NCBI RefSeq assembly: GCF_947623445.1
Contig: NC_135241.1
Location: 22,012,501-22,076,500 of the forward strand
Reading direction: 5' to 3'
From: Clavelina lepadiformis
Taxonomy: Eukaryota; Chordata; Ascidiacea; Aplousobranchia; Clavelinidae
Length of the DNA stretch: 64,000 nt
Shown here: in pieces, positions 1 to 11,741 of the stretch
Position numbering within the stretch: the first letter of the stretch is position 1
Layout: each line of letters starts with the position of its first letter
Program-made: the position numbers and the translations under genes
The notes under the pieces: generated by a model
What the model was told of the DNA's origin: nothing
Seen by the model: only the letters and a program-made list of their open reading frames with translations
The model's database searches: none

Positions 1-3000
1 CGTCGTCAACGTGACGTCAATATGCAATATCCATCCCTGAAATTGGATGACATCATCGACCACAAATCGATCACATGAGAAATGAACTACGTAATCGCTT
101 GGCCTTCTAGCTAGGTCATTGCGGAAATTGATTGTTTTCATTGGAAAGTTCCAGTGTCGTAAACAATGCCAAAGTATTCAATCATTAATGGCAGAAACTG
201 TCTCTGTATTATGGCTTTTGGTTACAACAACCCAATTTATTTCGCTTGTATTGGCCCGAACGTTGGCTATACTCTTGACTATCATGGGACGTCTAAGGCA
301 AGCACTTGACACATTTTGACTTACTTTTATGGCGTGGCTGATGCTATGCAACTAGTGACATGAATATAAGTAGGTCTACTACATTTTTGCGTAAGCTTCA
401 TCGTTTTTTGACTGCGTTATTGTTATGGAATATGAATGAGAAGTTTGGAAATTGAAACATTGCTTTGAACTATGAACAGCATTTTTCGAAGAGTTTTGCA
501 TAATCTTCAAAAGCCATCTATTGTAGTATACTGGCATTGTTGTTTTCTTGTTGGTCCACGAATAACCTCAGTAAATCTAAGCGTCACCCAATTGCCATTC
601 TTTGTCCTTTACTTTCTAAGAGCACTGTGGTCGGGTCTACTTTGCTCAGATGTTGCCCAATCAAAAGCCAGCACTCTGTACAAAAATCAGTCAGGTTATG
701 GTTGGCAATATTTTGCACATTAATATCCGGAATTCGAATATAAAACCCGTATTGCTTTAAAATGAGCTGGTAGAATATTTGTAGGCCTATAAAACCGATA
801 AAGCATTTCTTCTTCAAAACATTTTGCTTTCCTAAAGCAATCCTTCTAAAAAGCAGCACGAGGTAGCTGCTGAACCAGCAGACTGCGTTTATCGAGTTAG
901 GTAGTCGAACACAAACAAAGGCAACTAAACTGAATAAGATTAAAACAAACTAAGGTTAGGTTAGATTTTATCAGACAAGGTCGCTAATGAGAGTTATAGG
1001 TTTTGGTTAATAAAAGAAAACTTGTCCCTACAAGCGAAACTATTTGAATGTACATTTTTAGTAAAGTATAAAAGCTGCCAAAATACAGTCCTGTTCTTTC
1101 AGCCTATTTATTAGTGGTTTTTTGATTCTGCTACCAAATTCCTTAAATCTATCACCAGCTGTTTACGAAAGATTTTTTTATACAAAAACTTCTTATCGAA
1201 CTTCAAAGGGTCAAATTAACGATTTCAATTGTAAAAATAACAAAGGAAAAGTAATGGTGAACTTTGACCTTGACCTTGCTATTCTATTTGTATGGAATTT
1301 TCAAGCACGTCAAAAAAGCAAGAATGACAAATGCTAATTTTTTCAAACTCTTGTAGAAACCATTTCAATTTTTGTAATTACTTTTGTATCCTTAATATTT
1401 CAAAAAGAGATATTAACAGTTTCTAACAAAAATTTTTCATAAAAATGTGCACATTTCCAAAAAATCAAGGAAAATTCCACTGGCCGTCATGAAAGGACTT
1501 CTCAATGTACTAAACAACGGACCAAGCGGAAATTTGCTGTTTACGTTTACGTTTAAAAATGTTTATGTTTCATGTATCGTGTCATCGCATGTGACACAAT
1601 CAAAAACTGTATTGACTTTTCTAGAATACCAGTGACCTTTTAAGCAAACAATGAAATGTTTTAAAGAATGAGACAATGTTTGCACCTCCATGTATCACTG
1701 GACATCTACAGGCCACAACTGACCAACATTAAGACTGCATGCTGCTGTGTATATGGAGAAACCGCTTTCAATTTTTCGCGTGAAACAGGAAAAAGTTTTG
1801 CCGGAAGCTCCAAGCGCAGTGACGTAAAATATTTTCTAACCTCATCAGCGCATAGATCAACGTAATCAATGACATAACAATGCATCACTAATTGCTTTAC
1901 GTCAAGAAAACTTACGAAACAATTATCCCGTAGGAAATTCGGTCTGCTCTATGGCCTTAATTGTCCAAGATTTTCCAAACAAATGTTTGAGCTTAAATAA
2001 GATAAAAAACAACGGCGCAATCTGCTTCAAGAAGATTTTCCTTGCTTAGTAGGTCAACGGTAGTGTTAAAACCTGACAAACTACAGTTATGTATATTGTA
2101 CAGTTTGCGTGTTCATTGCCCAGCCAAATCATTGCTGTAGGCCTTATAGCATAGGCTGTGTCAGTGTGACATGACGTCATAATTCCTACATGGGTATGCA
2201 ACGGGTGGACCTGTCTTACACAACCAGCGTGTCGGCTCTTTTCAAAGTTTAAATTACGTTTCATTAATATTACAGAATTTCTACAAACAAAACTCGAAAA
2301 GGGGTTTCTCTCAGTGCATTATCTTCATAAGGACAGGTGAAACGGGTTCATTCACAAGAAACGGTTTCTCATAACGTGCAGCAAATCATTACATGCACAT
2401 CGGGATAAAAATGGATTGCTTTTTCCTTAATTGCGTCATCAGAATAGCTAGGGTGGGCTTTTGATCATCTCTTTTTCGTGTAAATACCGAAAAATCGATC
2501 CGTTCGCGTCAGTTTGTTGTTGTCGTTGAGTTTGCTCCAAGTGCGTTCCATTAATCGCTCTCTATTCTCTAGAGTCTGGAGGCGCACGTTTGCCATCTGC
2601 TGCTGTGGGCCAGCGAGCAAGGAGCAGAAAACCGGAAAATGAAAAACGAAGAGAAGAGGTGGGAGTACTGTTATGACGTCACTAACACCGGTGTTTCGTG
2701 AAAGTACAGCTGTAATAAAATAACCGATAATTATAACGTCAGACTAGTTTACCAAAACACTGGACGCTAAGCAATTAATTTTAGAAATTAAACCATCAAC
2801 TACAATAGATGCTAAAATTGCCTCTTTAGTACAATACAGGTAATTGCGATTATGGTATTGTTTTTAGAACAGGTAATTGCTGCACGCTTATGGTGCTTAA
2901 CTAAGCCATTGTCCGTCAGGTATTAAGAAAAGACAAGCGGCATTTCTTTCTGTGTTCACGCTGCATAGAGTAAAAGTAGGCCGAACTGTTACCGTTGCCA

Positions 3001-4471
3001 TCAAAATACCTGCTATATCGGTAACTTCCTTTTCCCTTTTGTAGAGTTAACTCTGTTATGGCTGGAAAATTTCTTGTTGAACTTTTCAATTCTTAGAATT
3101 TTGCTTACATAAACGTATTATGATGTGTTCGACCAAACGCCTTCTGAAGCATAGCGCGAGAAAAAATTAAAGAAAAATTTAAACAAACCAGTTGCTTTAC
3201 GTAACACCATAAAAGAATAATAATTTTTTCGGCCAAGTCCACAAATGATCTACGTCATTCAAATAATTTCCAGTTGTCTTGTCGGTCCCAACGCAACACG
3301 TGTAGGCGCAGTTGTTGAAACTGAAGTCCCAAAGGCTCAATCTAACAGCCAAAATTGCCAAACTTGAAAATTCGAACCAAGCTTCACCTTTGTCACCAGT
3401 CCACCCATTAGTTGGTCGTTTACTGCTCGGCCTGGACTAACGCTGCTTGAACTTTTATTCATTTATGTATGTATAGCACCTTTTTTGTAATATAGCAGTG
3501 TTTTCATTGCAATGAATGCCAGTTGTGGGATATACGCCAGAGATGTTTTGATCACAGACAGCAGCTGCTGTGTCAACATGTATCAACTAAACAACAACAA
3601 CAAAGATCAATTACGCGCCATTTTAGGTCGGCGATTCATTACATGAGCCGCGACAAAAATTGCATAATAGGTCTGACTGTTGAAAGTGAATTTTGGCCGC
3701 TTATTCTTGGTTCGGCGGGAATTAACCGGGAAGAATTTGGGAGAAAATTTTTACTTGGCACAAGAATTTCAGTTCTTGACACTTTTAAGCGACATGCAAA
3801 AACGTTACTTGGCTCTGGTCGAAGTCTGGTTTCTCACGGCGAGTTTGATTCCTGACCGATGTCAAATCCTCAGGCGCCTATCTGGCCATGGACGAAGTGA
3901 TATTCGGTCAGCTTCAGAACCCGACCGGTTAAATTGGTTGCGCAATCACCCCAGTTCAGGGGTTAATCGCCAATTGAAGGTGTCGTTCCTGTTACTGTGG
4001 GTATGATATCACCGCATTAACCAGCCCACACAGAACGATATTCTTTGATGTTTCGTACGGACCTTTCATTGTGAAGACGTTGCGTTGGCCCAACTCGAAG
4101 CGCTGCGGAAGTAATAGAAGCAGCATACGGCCAATCAATCGTGGCATCTCAATTTTTCGCCCGTGTGGAATAACAGCTCAATTGCAGGTCCGCAGTTCTA
4201 GGTTTTCCTTCGCTATATGGATTCGTTCTCGTGCTGGAATTGGATGTCATTGGGCTATTTCAGGCGATATTCTCACGATCATTCCCATTTCAAACTGTCT
4301 AGCGGCGTGCCCTTGTCTCCGAAATCTACTGCAAAACTTTCTCCATATATGGTTAAAGCGAACTTTTGATCTCAAAACAGAATGCTAAAGTTTAGAGCAA
4401 AGAGTCATTAAACAGACTGAAATGTTTTATTTTGATGGGGACCCATTGTAAATAAAAATGTAGATTCTAGA
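1..4471. other. Non-coding stretch, no gene recognised
   Basis: No open frame here looks like a conserved protein or forms a phase-consistent exon chain. Three overlapping + frames of 105-110 codons at 3523-4388 sit in slightly GC-richer sequence, but I recognise no domain in any frame on either strand. Three exact TGACGTCA palindromes (12, 2172, 2674) are present. The stretch could hold distal regulatory sequence for the downstream p35 gene, but nothing in the sequence proves this. Confidence 0.5.
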
Positions 4472-4479
4472 CTCTAGAG

Positions 4480-4800
4480 CAGTGATTCCCAAACTGTGTG
4501 CCGCGGCACACTAGTGTGCCACCACAGATTCTCAGGTGTGCCGCGAATCTTTGTGGAATTTTGGAAAAGAACTGCATAAATATTTAAAATAAGGCATGCA
4601 GACAAGCCTATGTGACTTAAAAGCGCTCTAACTGCTTCAATAGCTGATAAATAAGCACAGGTCCATCCAAAAGGCACATCCATCGCATTAACACGTGAAA
4701 ATAAATTTTTTAAAGCTACTTTTCTTCTCTTGTAAGTGTGCCGCGAGCGTTTTATAATTTTTCTAGTGTGCCACAAGCTGAAATAGTTTGGGAACCACTG
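4480..4800. mobile_element. Nonautonomous hAT-type element (321 bp)
   Basis: The ends are imperfect inverted repeats (CAGTGATTCCCAAACTGTG at the left, the complement of CAGTGGTTCCCAAACTATTT at the right). A perfect 8-bp target-site duplication CTCTAGAG flanks them at 4472-4479 and 4801-4808. Eight-base duplications with CAGTGGTTC-like ends are typical of the hAT superfamily. Several GTGTGCC motifs lie just inside the ends. A 100-codon frame crosses the element on the - strand but shows no transposase motif, so I call the element nonautonomous. Confidence 0.88.
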
Positions 4801-4815
4801 CTCTAGAGTCTAGAC

Positions 4816-5164
4816 CCGGGTTATTCAACGGGGGCGATATCGCCCCCTAGGGGGCAGTATTGTCCATCAAGGGGGCAATTGTGACAATTTTTGAAGTTGG
4901 GGGGCGATTTTAGTCTTTAAGGGGGTGGAAGACGCTGTTATCATTGCCTTCCAAGTTGTGATTTTATAATTATGTATCTGTTAGTTACCACTCTATTGTT
5001 GCATACTTGCTTTGTTTCTGATTGTTCTTTCTTTTTTGGGATAATTTCAAAACATATTGTTTATCGCAAGAAGCAAATACATTCGTAGAAAATAATGATA
5101 GGGGCCATTTTGACCCAGAACTCTGAAAAAGGGATGATTTCACAAAAAAGGTTGAAGACCAATG
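4816..5164. mobile_element. Second nonautonomous hAT-type element, next to the first (349 bp)
   Basis: The element runs from CCGGGTTATTCAACGGGGG to a right end whose complement is CATTGGTCTTCAACCTTTT. The ends are weakly matching inverted repeats of the hAT GGTTCTTCAAC type. An exact 8-bp duplication GTCTAGAC flanks it at 4808-4815 and 5165-5172. Its left duplication shares one base with the right duplication of the preceding element. The left third is rich in GGGGGC runs. No coding capacity was seen. Confidence 0.8.
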
Positions 5165-5172
5165 GTCTAGAC

Positions 5173-7639
5173 TCTAGAGTCTATACGGTTACTTCTAAAA
5201 GTTCTTGAACGAAAGGCTTGTCACCTACCGGCCCAGTTGCTTACACGTGTCAATTACACATGTTTAAATCACTAGTTTCATGCTTCTGCTTATGAATCAC
5301 AATTAATTCAGTCATATGGAAACGGAAAGATGATAAACCGGAAACATGTTATCACAAAATACGCTTTGAGGTGATTTTGCAAAAGCCTGCATTCACCGTC
5401 AGCCTGCTTCATCAGCACATTACAAAATCATTCCCTGTTGGTTCATGTTTCCAAGATGGCGTAGAGTGACGTCTATGCCCCACGGGACACAGTAAATTAC
5501 ATTAAATAACGCCACAAATCAATTCTACAAGGTACAAAATCACAGACCGACCTACTGTTTTAATCTTATTACGATATAGACTACTAGCGCCATTCAACAA
5601 ATGATTGCACAGCTGCCGTTTTTTTCGGTTCCGTTATGATGAAGGCTAACGATTCGTCGTAACCACCTCTGTTGAAAACTAGGTCAGATAAGTTTTTTTC
5701 GATATTGTCGTCTTTCTTGATACAAATGCGTCCAGCCTAGACCCCCTTGGTATCGGTAGATCCATAGTGATCGATTTTTTGCTGTTTCAAATACTGCTTG
5801 TAACTTTAACGACTGTTGTGTTCTAACAAACGAGTATATGACAAAACACTGGTAGCGAGAGTTTGTTTGGCATATCCATATAGGCCTACTCTACTATGAG
5901 CGAACCAAGGATGAACAGTGAGATCATAAAAAGCTATTGCATCAATTTCCAACACACTGTTGCCACCAAAATACATAAACAAGAAATAATCTAAGTTGGT
6001 TTGTAATCGGGTTACGACAGGATGCATTCATTTTCTTTATCTTTTTTATCTTTGCGCGTGTTTTGAGATGCTGCGCATATTGCATCGATTCTCTCTTCTT
6101 CAACGTCACAATGTATGCAGGAAATCGAGGATTGCTTTTTTCTCCTTCTCTCGTTCTGAAGCCTCCTATCAGCACACGTTTTTATCTCGGTTGCAGTTAT
6201 GGGGGTGAAATGACAGTGGTTTGTTGTTGTCAGGGTCGAAGTAGATTGAATCTCGTCAAATTTCCTGGCTTGTACCAGTTGTTCGGAAAAAGTTATCATT
6301 TTCATACCCTTATAATTTTTAAAACTTAGACGCTTAGATTTGAAATACGTTTTGTCATATTTCCATGGTAGCACAACCAAACCAGTCGTTTATGCGAACA
6401 CACTTGGTTAATGTTGTAAAAAAAATCGATGCCAGAATCTATAGGCAGAGTTTGATACGAAATGGTTGAAAAAGCAGACCATTGTGTTATGGTCAGTGCG
6501 CCGTTGTTCAGTTTGGTTCACTAGAACTCTGCGTCAGCAAACGACAAACGTGCATTGTATTAAACTTTGTCCGTGCCGTTTCTTGCTGCAGAAATCGTGC
6601 GAGTAAGAGATTTTAAATAACTGCAGCTGCTTCGTTAGATGAATCTTTTCCTTGTTGCGCATAACATGACCAACCTGTATGCGTAGTTTGATCATTCAGA
6701 AACTTTCGGCAATGTTTTTAATACAAGTTATCGGGCAGACCTCCGCGACAAGTTATTGACAGTCATCAGGTAGCCTGCCTTCAGTGTGTAGGGCACTGTA
6801 GGCAGTGGGTCTACATTACGAAGGAAATTTCAGGAAGCTTTGATTGTTACCTAATTGAGCCAATGACATGAAGCACTGGTTACGTATTTTCGAATCAAAA
6901 AGTATTTCTGGAAATCCAGGATCAGTGGTTTCGGGTGAAAGCCTATAGCACATGTGGCTGGATTGATTGTTCTTACGTCCAGAAACAGTTGTTTGTGACT
7001 GCCCAACATCCGCAGCTGCGGGTTGTGTCGGAGTATTGTCGCGATTTTGAGAAGCCTATTTTAGCAACATTCTCCCAACAAGTCCTTTTGAACAAGAAAA
7101 AACAGTACTCTGACTTCTTTAGCGTAATCGAACGTCATAATACAGTGTTTGTGGTATTCAAGGGTTAGTTCTGAAAAGATACGACTTTAAACCGCCACTA
7201 GGGAGGAGATATAATGTAATTATTTATCACCCAGGAAAACCCAGACTAAACCTAAAAGGCTTTGCAATGTAAAGGTCGGTTTGTTTAAGTACAATTCCCA
7301 ATAGAGCGAAATACTTGTCTCAAAAAATACGGTAATCGACCAATGCCTATGCTTCTTACATCTCATTGTTATTTAAATTTCAGCTCATTTGCGTATTCCC
7401 AATAAATATTTATATACTGACTAAACAAACGGCTTTTTCCTGTTAGGCGACGACGAAAAGTGGTCGCTCTTCATTAAACGTTATTCAGTGACCGCAGGCA
7501 ATTTTAGTTTGATTAAAATGGTGGGCGTTGTTATAATTTCAATTCATTACGACACATCAATTTTGCAGAGAAATAAGTAAGGTGCTCATGGTAGAGCAAA
7601 TATACTGCTGAGAATTGTCTAACCCTGCGAGAAGTAGAA
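5173..7639. other. Intergenic / upstream region of CDK5R1
   Basis: No exon is recognised. A 122-codon - strand frame at 6012-6380 is rich in charged residues but has no recognised domain and no convincing splice partners. A TTTTGCAG followed by AGAAATAAG near 7561-7576 could be a 3' splice site for a 5' UTR exon or for spliced-leader addition just before the p35 start codon. That is inference. Confidence 0.35.
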
Positions 7640-10600
7640 ATGGGAAACAACGTTGGAGCCGACCTACACCGTGGCCAAAGAATTCCCAGCATTGAGAACT
7701 TAAAGCAGGTAAAAAGTTAGTGATGTTTTGACGTACGGAAACTGCCTTTACATGGCCGATCTATACAGCAGAAAATTTCGCAGCGTATATTTGAAAGAAA
7801 CGAGCAAACATTAGCAGCTTTTTGCTCTATTCCGGTTCCATTTTGCGAATAAATAATTCATACTACCCAACACGCGTAACGTTACGGAAAAGAACCTGGC
7901 TGTGACGTCATCATATATCGATTACAGAACCCAACTGGGAAGAAATAATGAGGTCTTGGGCGCTCATTGCTTCTCACTGTGCGTTATGAAAGCAACGCAA
8001 TATCTTGGAATTGCCTGTTTAACATACCACGTTATTCTTCGTATTGTCATACGCAGTCGCCATGTGTTAACCGCGCCAATGTGTATATGTACTGGGTCGC
8101 CCGCTGCCACATCTATCAAGTTGTGGATATGGATTAGCGCTGGTTACAGAGGTAAAATTCCAGCAGTAAGCCATAAACAGGAAGTTTGACGTAGTGACGA
8201 GCGCACATAGCCTATGCCCTATATTGTTTTCTAAAGCCTGGCGCAAATTCATGTTGTGACGATCCAGGGATTTGCTTATGCAATTGATTTTAGCCTCTAC
8301 CTTCTCAAGTGATAAAACGCGCTCGATCTGCAAAAATCGCAAAGTATAATAGAATTCACAATGGACGTTAACCCGGGTTTATGTGCGTTAAACGATGTCA
8401 TAATTTCGTCAATGATTTTTGATTTTTTTGACTCAAAAACATTACACATCGAAATAATTCACTGGAGCAATGTTATAACACGGCACGACAGTGCTGCTGA
8501 ATGTTATAGTACGTGACATACGTTTCGCAAGCAATATCTAAATATGGGTTGTTACAGGACTGGGCGTTTTATATCTTGCGTTTACCCGATCACGTTTTAA
8601 AGAAGTTAGTCATATTCAAAACGAAGGTAACCAAAGGCACTGTCCCTAAGAACGCTTCATTATGCACTTTAGCGGACTTGGTTGACCCCAAAAAAAGTAG
8701 AAAAAATGACAGCAAGAAAAATGACTTCATTTTTTTGGTTCTTTTGACGCTATCTTGTCCTCATCAGTCATCTTCTGTCAACGGAAATGGCACGTGAAAA
8801 GCTTTGTGACGTAATAATAGTACTCTGAGAAAAATTGGTTCCTGTGCCCAGTGGTTGGAGTAAGGACGTCAACAGAGTGATGCTTATCCTGGTTTCATGA
8901 ATGACGCTAAAATACATCTCATTTCCGTAAACAAGGCATTGCATCACCGAGATTTGCAAGATGTTTTTCATTTGTCAAAACGCTATCAATCCATCGCGAT
9001 TAAATCACGTTAAAAAGGCACGGTATTTTATCAAACACATCACCGTGGGTTTGCCTGACCCGAACGTTCGGTGCAAATGACCGCGTCACGTTTGACCTGA
9101 ACATGAGCGTCTAAAAAAAGCTTTGGGCCACTGTTTCGCCTTTGAAATGATCAAGTCTCGACAGGACGGACGCAAATACTGCGCAACATGTTTGGTCTTG
9201 ACAAAATGTTGCCAAGGTTTACTCGAATGACATTTGCTTGTTTTGTTACTGCGACAGCCGATTGCTTTTTGGATAGAAAGAAGTGTCGCTAAAACAAAAA
9301 TGCGGAAAACCTAACCGCAAATTAGATTTTTCCCACTGCACACTATTGATGATGATGACCGTGATAATGTCTGCTGTGGTAGGATTGCGGCGTAAAAACG
9401 CATTCGGAATTTCCTCCTTAAAAACTGACAAAACGTATCAGTGACAAGAGAGCCTCATACTTGTGTCTGTTGTTTCGCAAGCGGTCAATTTTTTGGTAAG
9501 TCTGCGCATACAAAAGTACCACGGGGTACGCAGGGATTTGAGCAATCAGGCAATTTAAACTTATAAGGCTAAGCGCAATAGGTTGGAATTTTTGGCGCCT
9601 GGGAGACGGCAATAAAGTTTCAATTGCCAGCAATGAGCGTGTTGACGACCTCATCATAATGTTTTCGCTTATGATGTCTATGGATGGATTTTCAAGCTTC
9701 CAAACTTGAAAGCTGACTCCCTGTCAAGCGTTGAATAGTAGGTTCGGCTTACGACCAGTCGATTGAATTGGCGTTGGTAGATTTGCGGACGTGTTTGTGT
9801 TAGAAGCTGTGATGCATACAATTTGATAAATTCAAAATAGCAGGATATTACCACCTGTGCTGTCACTTCCGTTAAAGTGTGATACGCCATGAGCTGTTTT
9901 ACCGGTATAACGTAGCACATGCAACCCACGTATCCTCCTATACGAATATTAGGCACGTTCAAAAATATTTGGTCTGTTGCAATAAATACACAACAGGAAC
10001 AATGGCAAAATAAACAACAATAGCATGATGTAATAAACAACAACAATGACAAATAAATAAACAACACAAAGCAGTTTAGTTTAAAACATCTTTTAAAAAT
10101 AAGAAGTAGCTAACTTGCTACGACGAAAATAGCCTAAATAACAGCCAGCAGCAACGGTTTGCTTCTATGTAGCAGTGATGGAAATTACATAACTTACGTT
10201 TTATGCTTGACCTACTCAACCTGGATCAATTTGAGGCGCAGCTTGTCAAGAGACAGCTCAATCGATTTTGTTCTTTGTTAAGTATTTTATCGTTGGCATT
10301 TCTACCACCGTTTTTGCAGCCGTTTCAACGCACGTTTTTTTAATAAAGTGCTTTTTGCGTTTACATATTTATTTCCCACTGAGTTAATACACGCAATGGA
10401 CAGGCGTTGCGTTAACCATATCACGTTTGACTTTTGAACAACAATATTTAAAGCGTTTCAATCAATATTCTTTCTCTTTTCCAGATTCCCTACATTGAAG
10501 CTCAGAGCGGTAAAAGAAAACGCTCCATGATTTTTCACAGCGCCGCTTGGAAGCGTTTAGTTGAGTCCACTAGGAGACGCAGTAGCAAGGGCACTAAGGT

Positions 10601-11741
10601 AACTAGCACCTTGCGTGGCGTAGTTTTTAAAACAAGTTATTTGATAAAAAGCACTAATCAAAATCACTGAGTAGAAAGTCAGGCACCTCCTAATATGCAT
10701 TTTTGTGTCCAGATCAATCCATCGCTGTCGTATCCCGACGGTGGCTTGTACCAGAGCCAAAACTTGCGTCATGTTAACGGCTTCCCAGCCGGCCACGAAA
10801 ACGTCAAGAAGTCTCAGTCGCTGTACGTGATTAATACGAAGGCGCTCAGCAATGGAGTGATAGATACGAAGCCTGTCCTGCAGCAGCCAAGGCTGGCAGA
10901 ATCTCAAACAAATGACGGTCATCAGAGGAATACGCAGGAACTAAGCAAGCAGACCGCTGTGGTGCAGTCACGAATTTCATCCGCAAATACCAACGACCGC
11001 ATTGGCTTACATCACGACGCCTCTGTTAAACCTTCCACTGCAACGACGTCATTGCACGAGGGTGCCCAGTCGAAGACAGTTGAAGCTTTAGAGAAAACGG
11101 ACACCGCCAGAAACACTGTAGCCACCGCCAATAATAGAAAAGCCACTGTACAAAGCAGCACCAAGTCTGGCGCGCCTCGTAAGGTTGTAATTCAAGCCTC
11201 GACCTCTGAACTCTTGCGCTGTTTAGGGGAATTTATTTGTCGGCGTTGTCACCGAGTGCCCGACTTTAACCCAAGCGAGGTTGGGGTCTGGTTGCGCGGT
11301 GTTGATCATTCCTTGCTTGTGCAAGGGTGGCAGGACATCACCTTTATCATGCCCTCAAGCGTCGTGTTTGTCTATTTGTTGTGTCGTGAGATGTTGCCAG
11401 AGAGCATCACATCGGCCTATGAAATTAAGTGCATTGTTCTGACGTGCTTGTACATGAGCTACTCGTACATGGGCAATGAAATATCCTATCCGCTTCGCCC
11501 GTTTTTGATTGAACCCGAGCGATTTGCTTTTTGGAGTCGCTGCTGCCGAATTATGGACAAACTATCGGGGAAAATGCTTCGAATCAACAACGACGCGCAG
11601 TTTTTCACGACCGTCTTCAGAGACTTAAAAGCCTACAGCACCGCCTCGACGGTACCCGCCCATACAAACTATATTCGTTCACATCCGCCGATAATAACAA
11701 ACAACGCGAGGGCAATCGCCGTGGGCGGAGCCAGCTGGTGA
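7640..11741 (+). CDS. CDK5R1: CDK5 activator 1 (p35), three coding exons
   Basis: This is a regulatory subunit that binds and activates the kinase CDK5, mainly in neurons. Exons are 7640-7708, 10485-10598 and 10713-11741, in phase, giving 403 aa. Exon 1 starts MGNN, a likely N-myristoylation signal like MGTVLS of vertebrate p35. Exon 2 encodes a basic patch (AAWKRLVESTRRRSSKG) matching the LPWKR...KKKNSKK region of p35. Exon 3 has a Ser/Thr/Gln-rich linker and then the cyclin-fold CDK5-binding domain from about residue 215, with near-identical blocks QASTSELLRCLGEF, CRRC, LVQGWQD, LTCLYMSYSYMGNEISYPL and FWSRC. Vertebrate p35 is about 307 aa, so the linker and C-terminal tail are longer here. 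The frame runs back to 10695, but 10695-10712 is the intron end (GTGTCCAG). Alternative: the p39 paralog, which an unduplicated invertebrate gene would also resemble. Confidence 0.95.
7709..10484 (+). other. Intron 1 of CDK5R1 (2.8 kb)
   Basis: The donor CAG|GTAAAA follows residue 23 and the acceptor is TTTTCCAG. Open frames inside (for example 7902-8189 +, 8067-8342 -, 9678-10067 -) have no recognised domain and no consistent splice partners. One TGACGTCA palindrome lies at 7903. Confidence 0.75.

Noticed and set aside
3523-4388. Three successive + frames of 105-110 codons, considered as a decayed gene or element
   Set aside because: No recognisable domain, repeat ends or splice pattern in any frame on either strand.
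10557-10922. 121-codon - frame across CDK5R1
   Set aside because: It overlaps the end of p35 exon 2, the following intron and the start of exon 3 in antisense and has no family resemblance.
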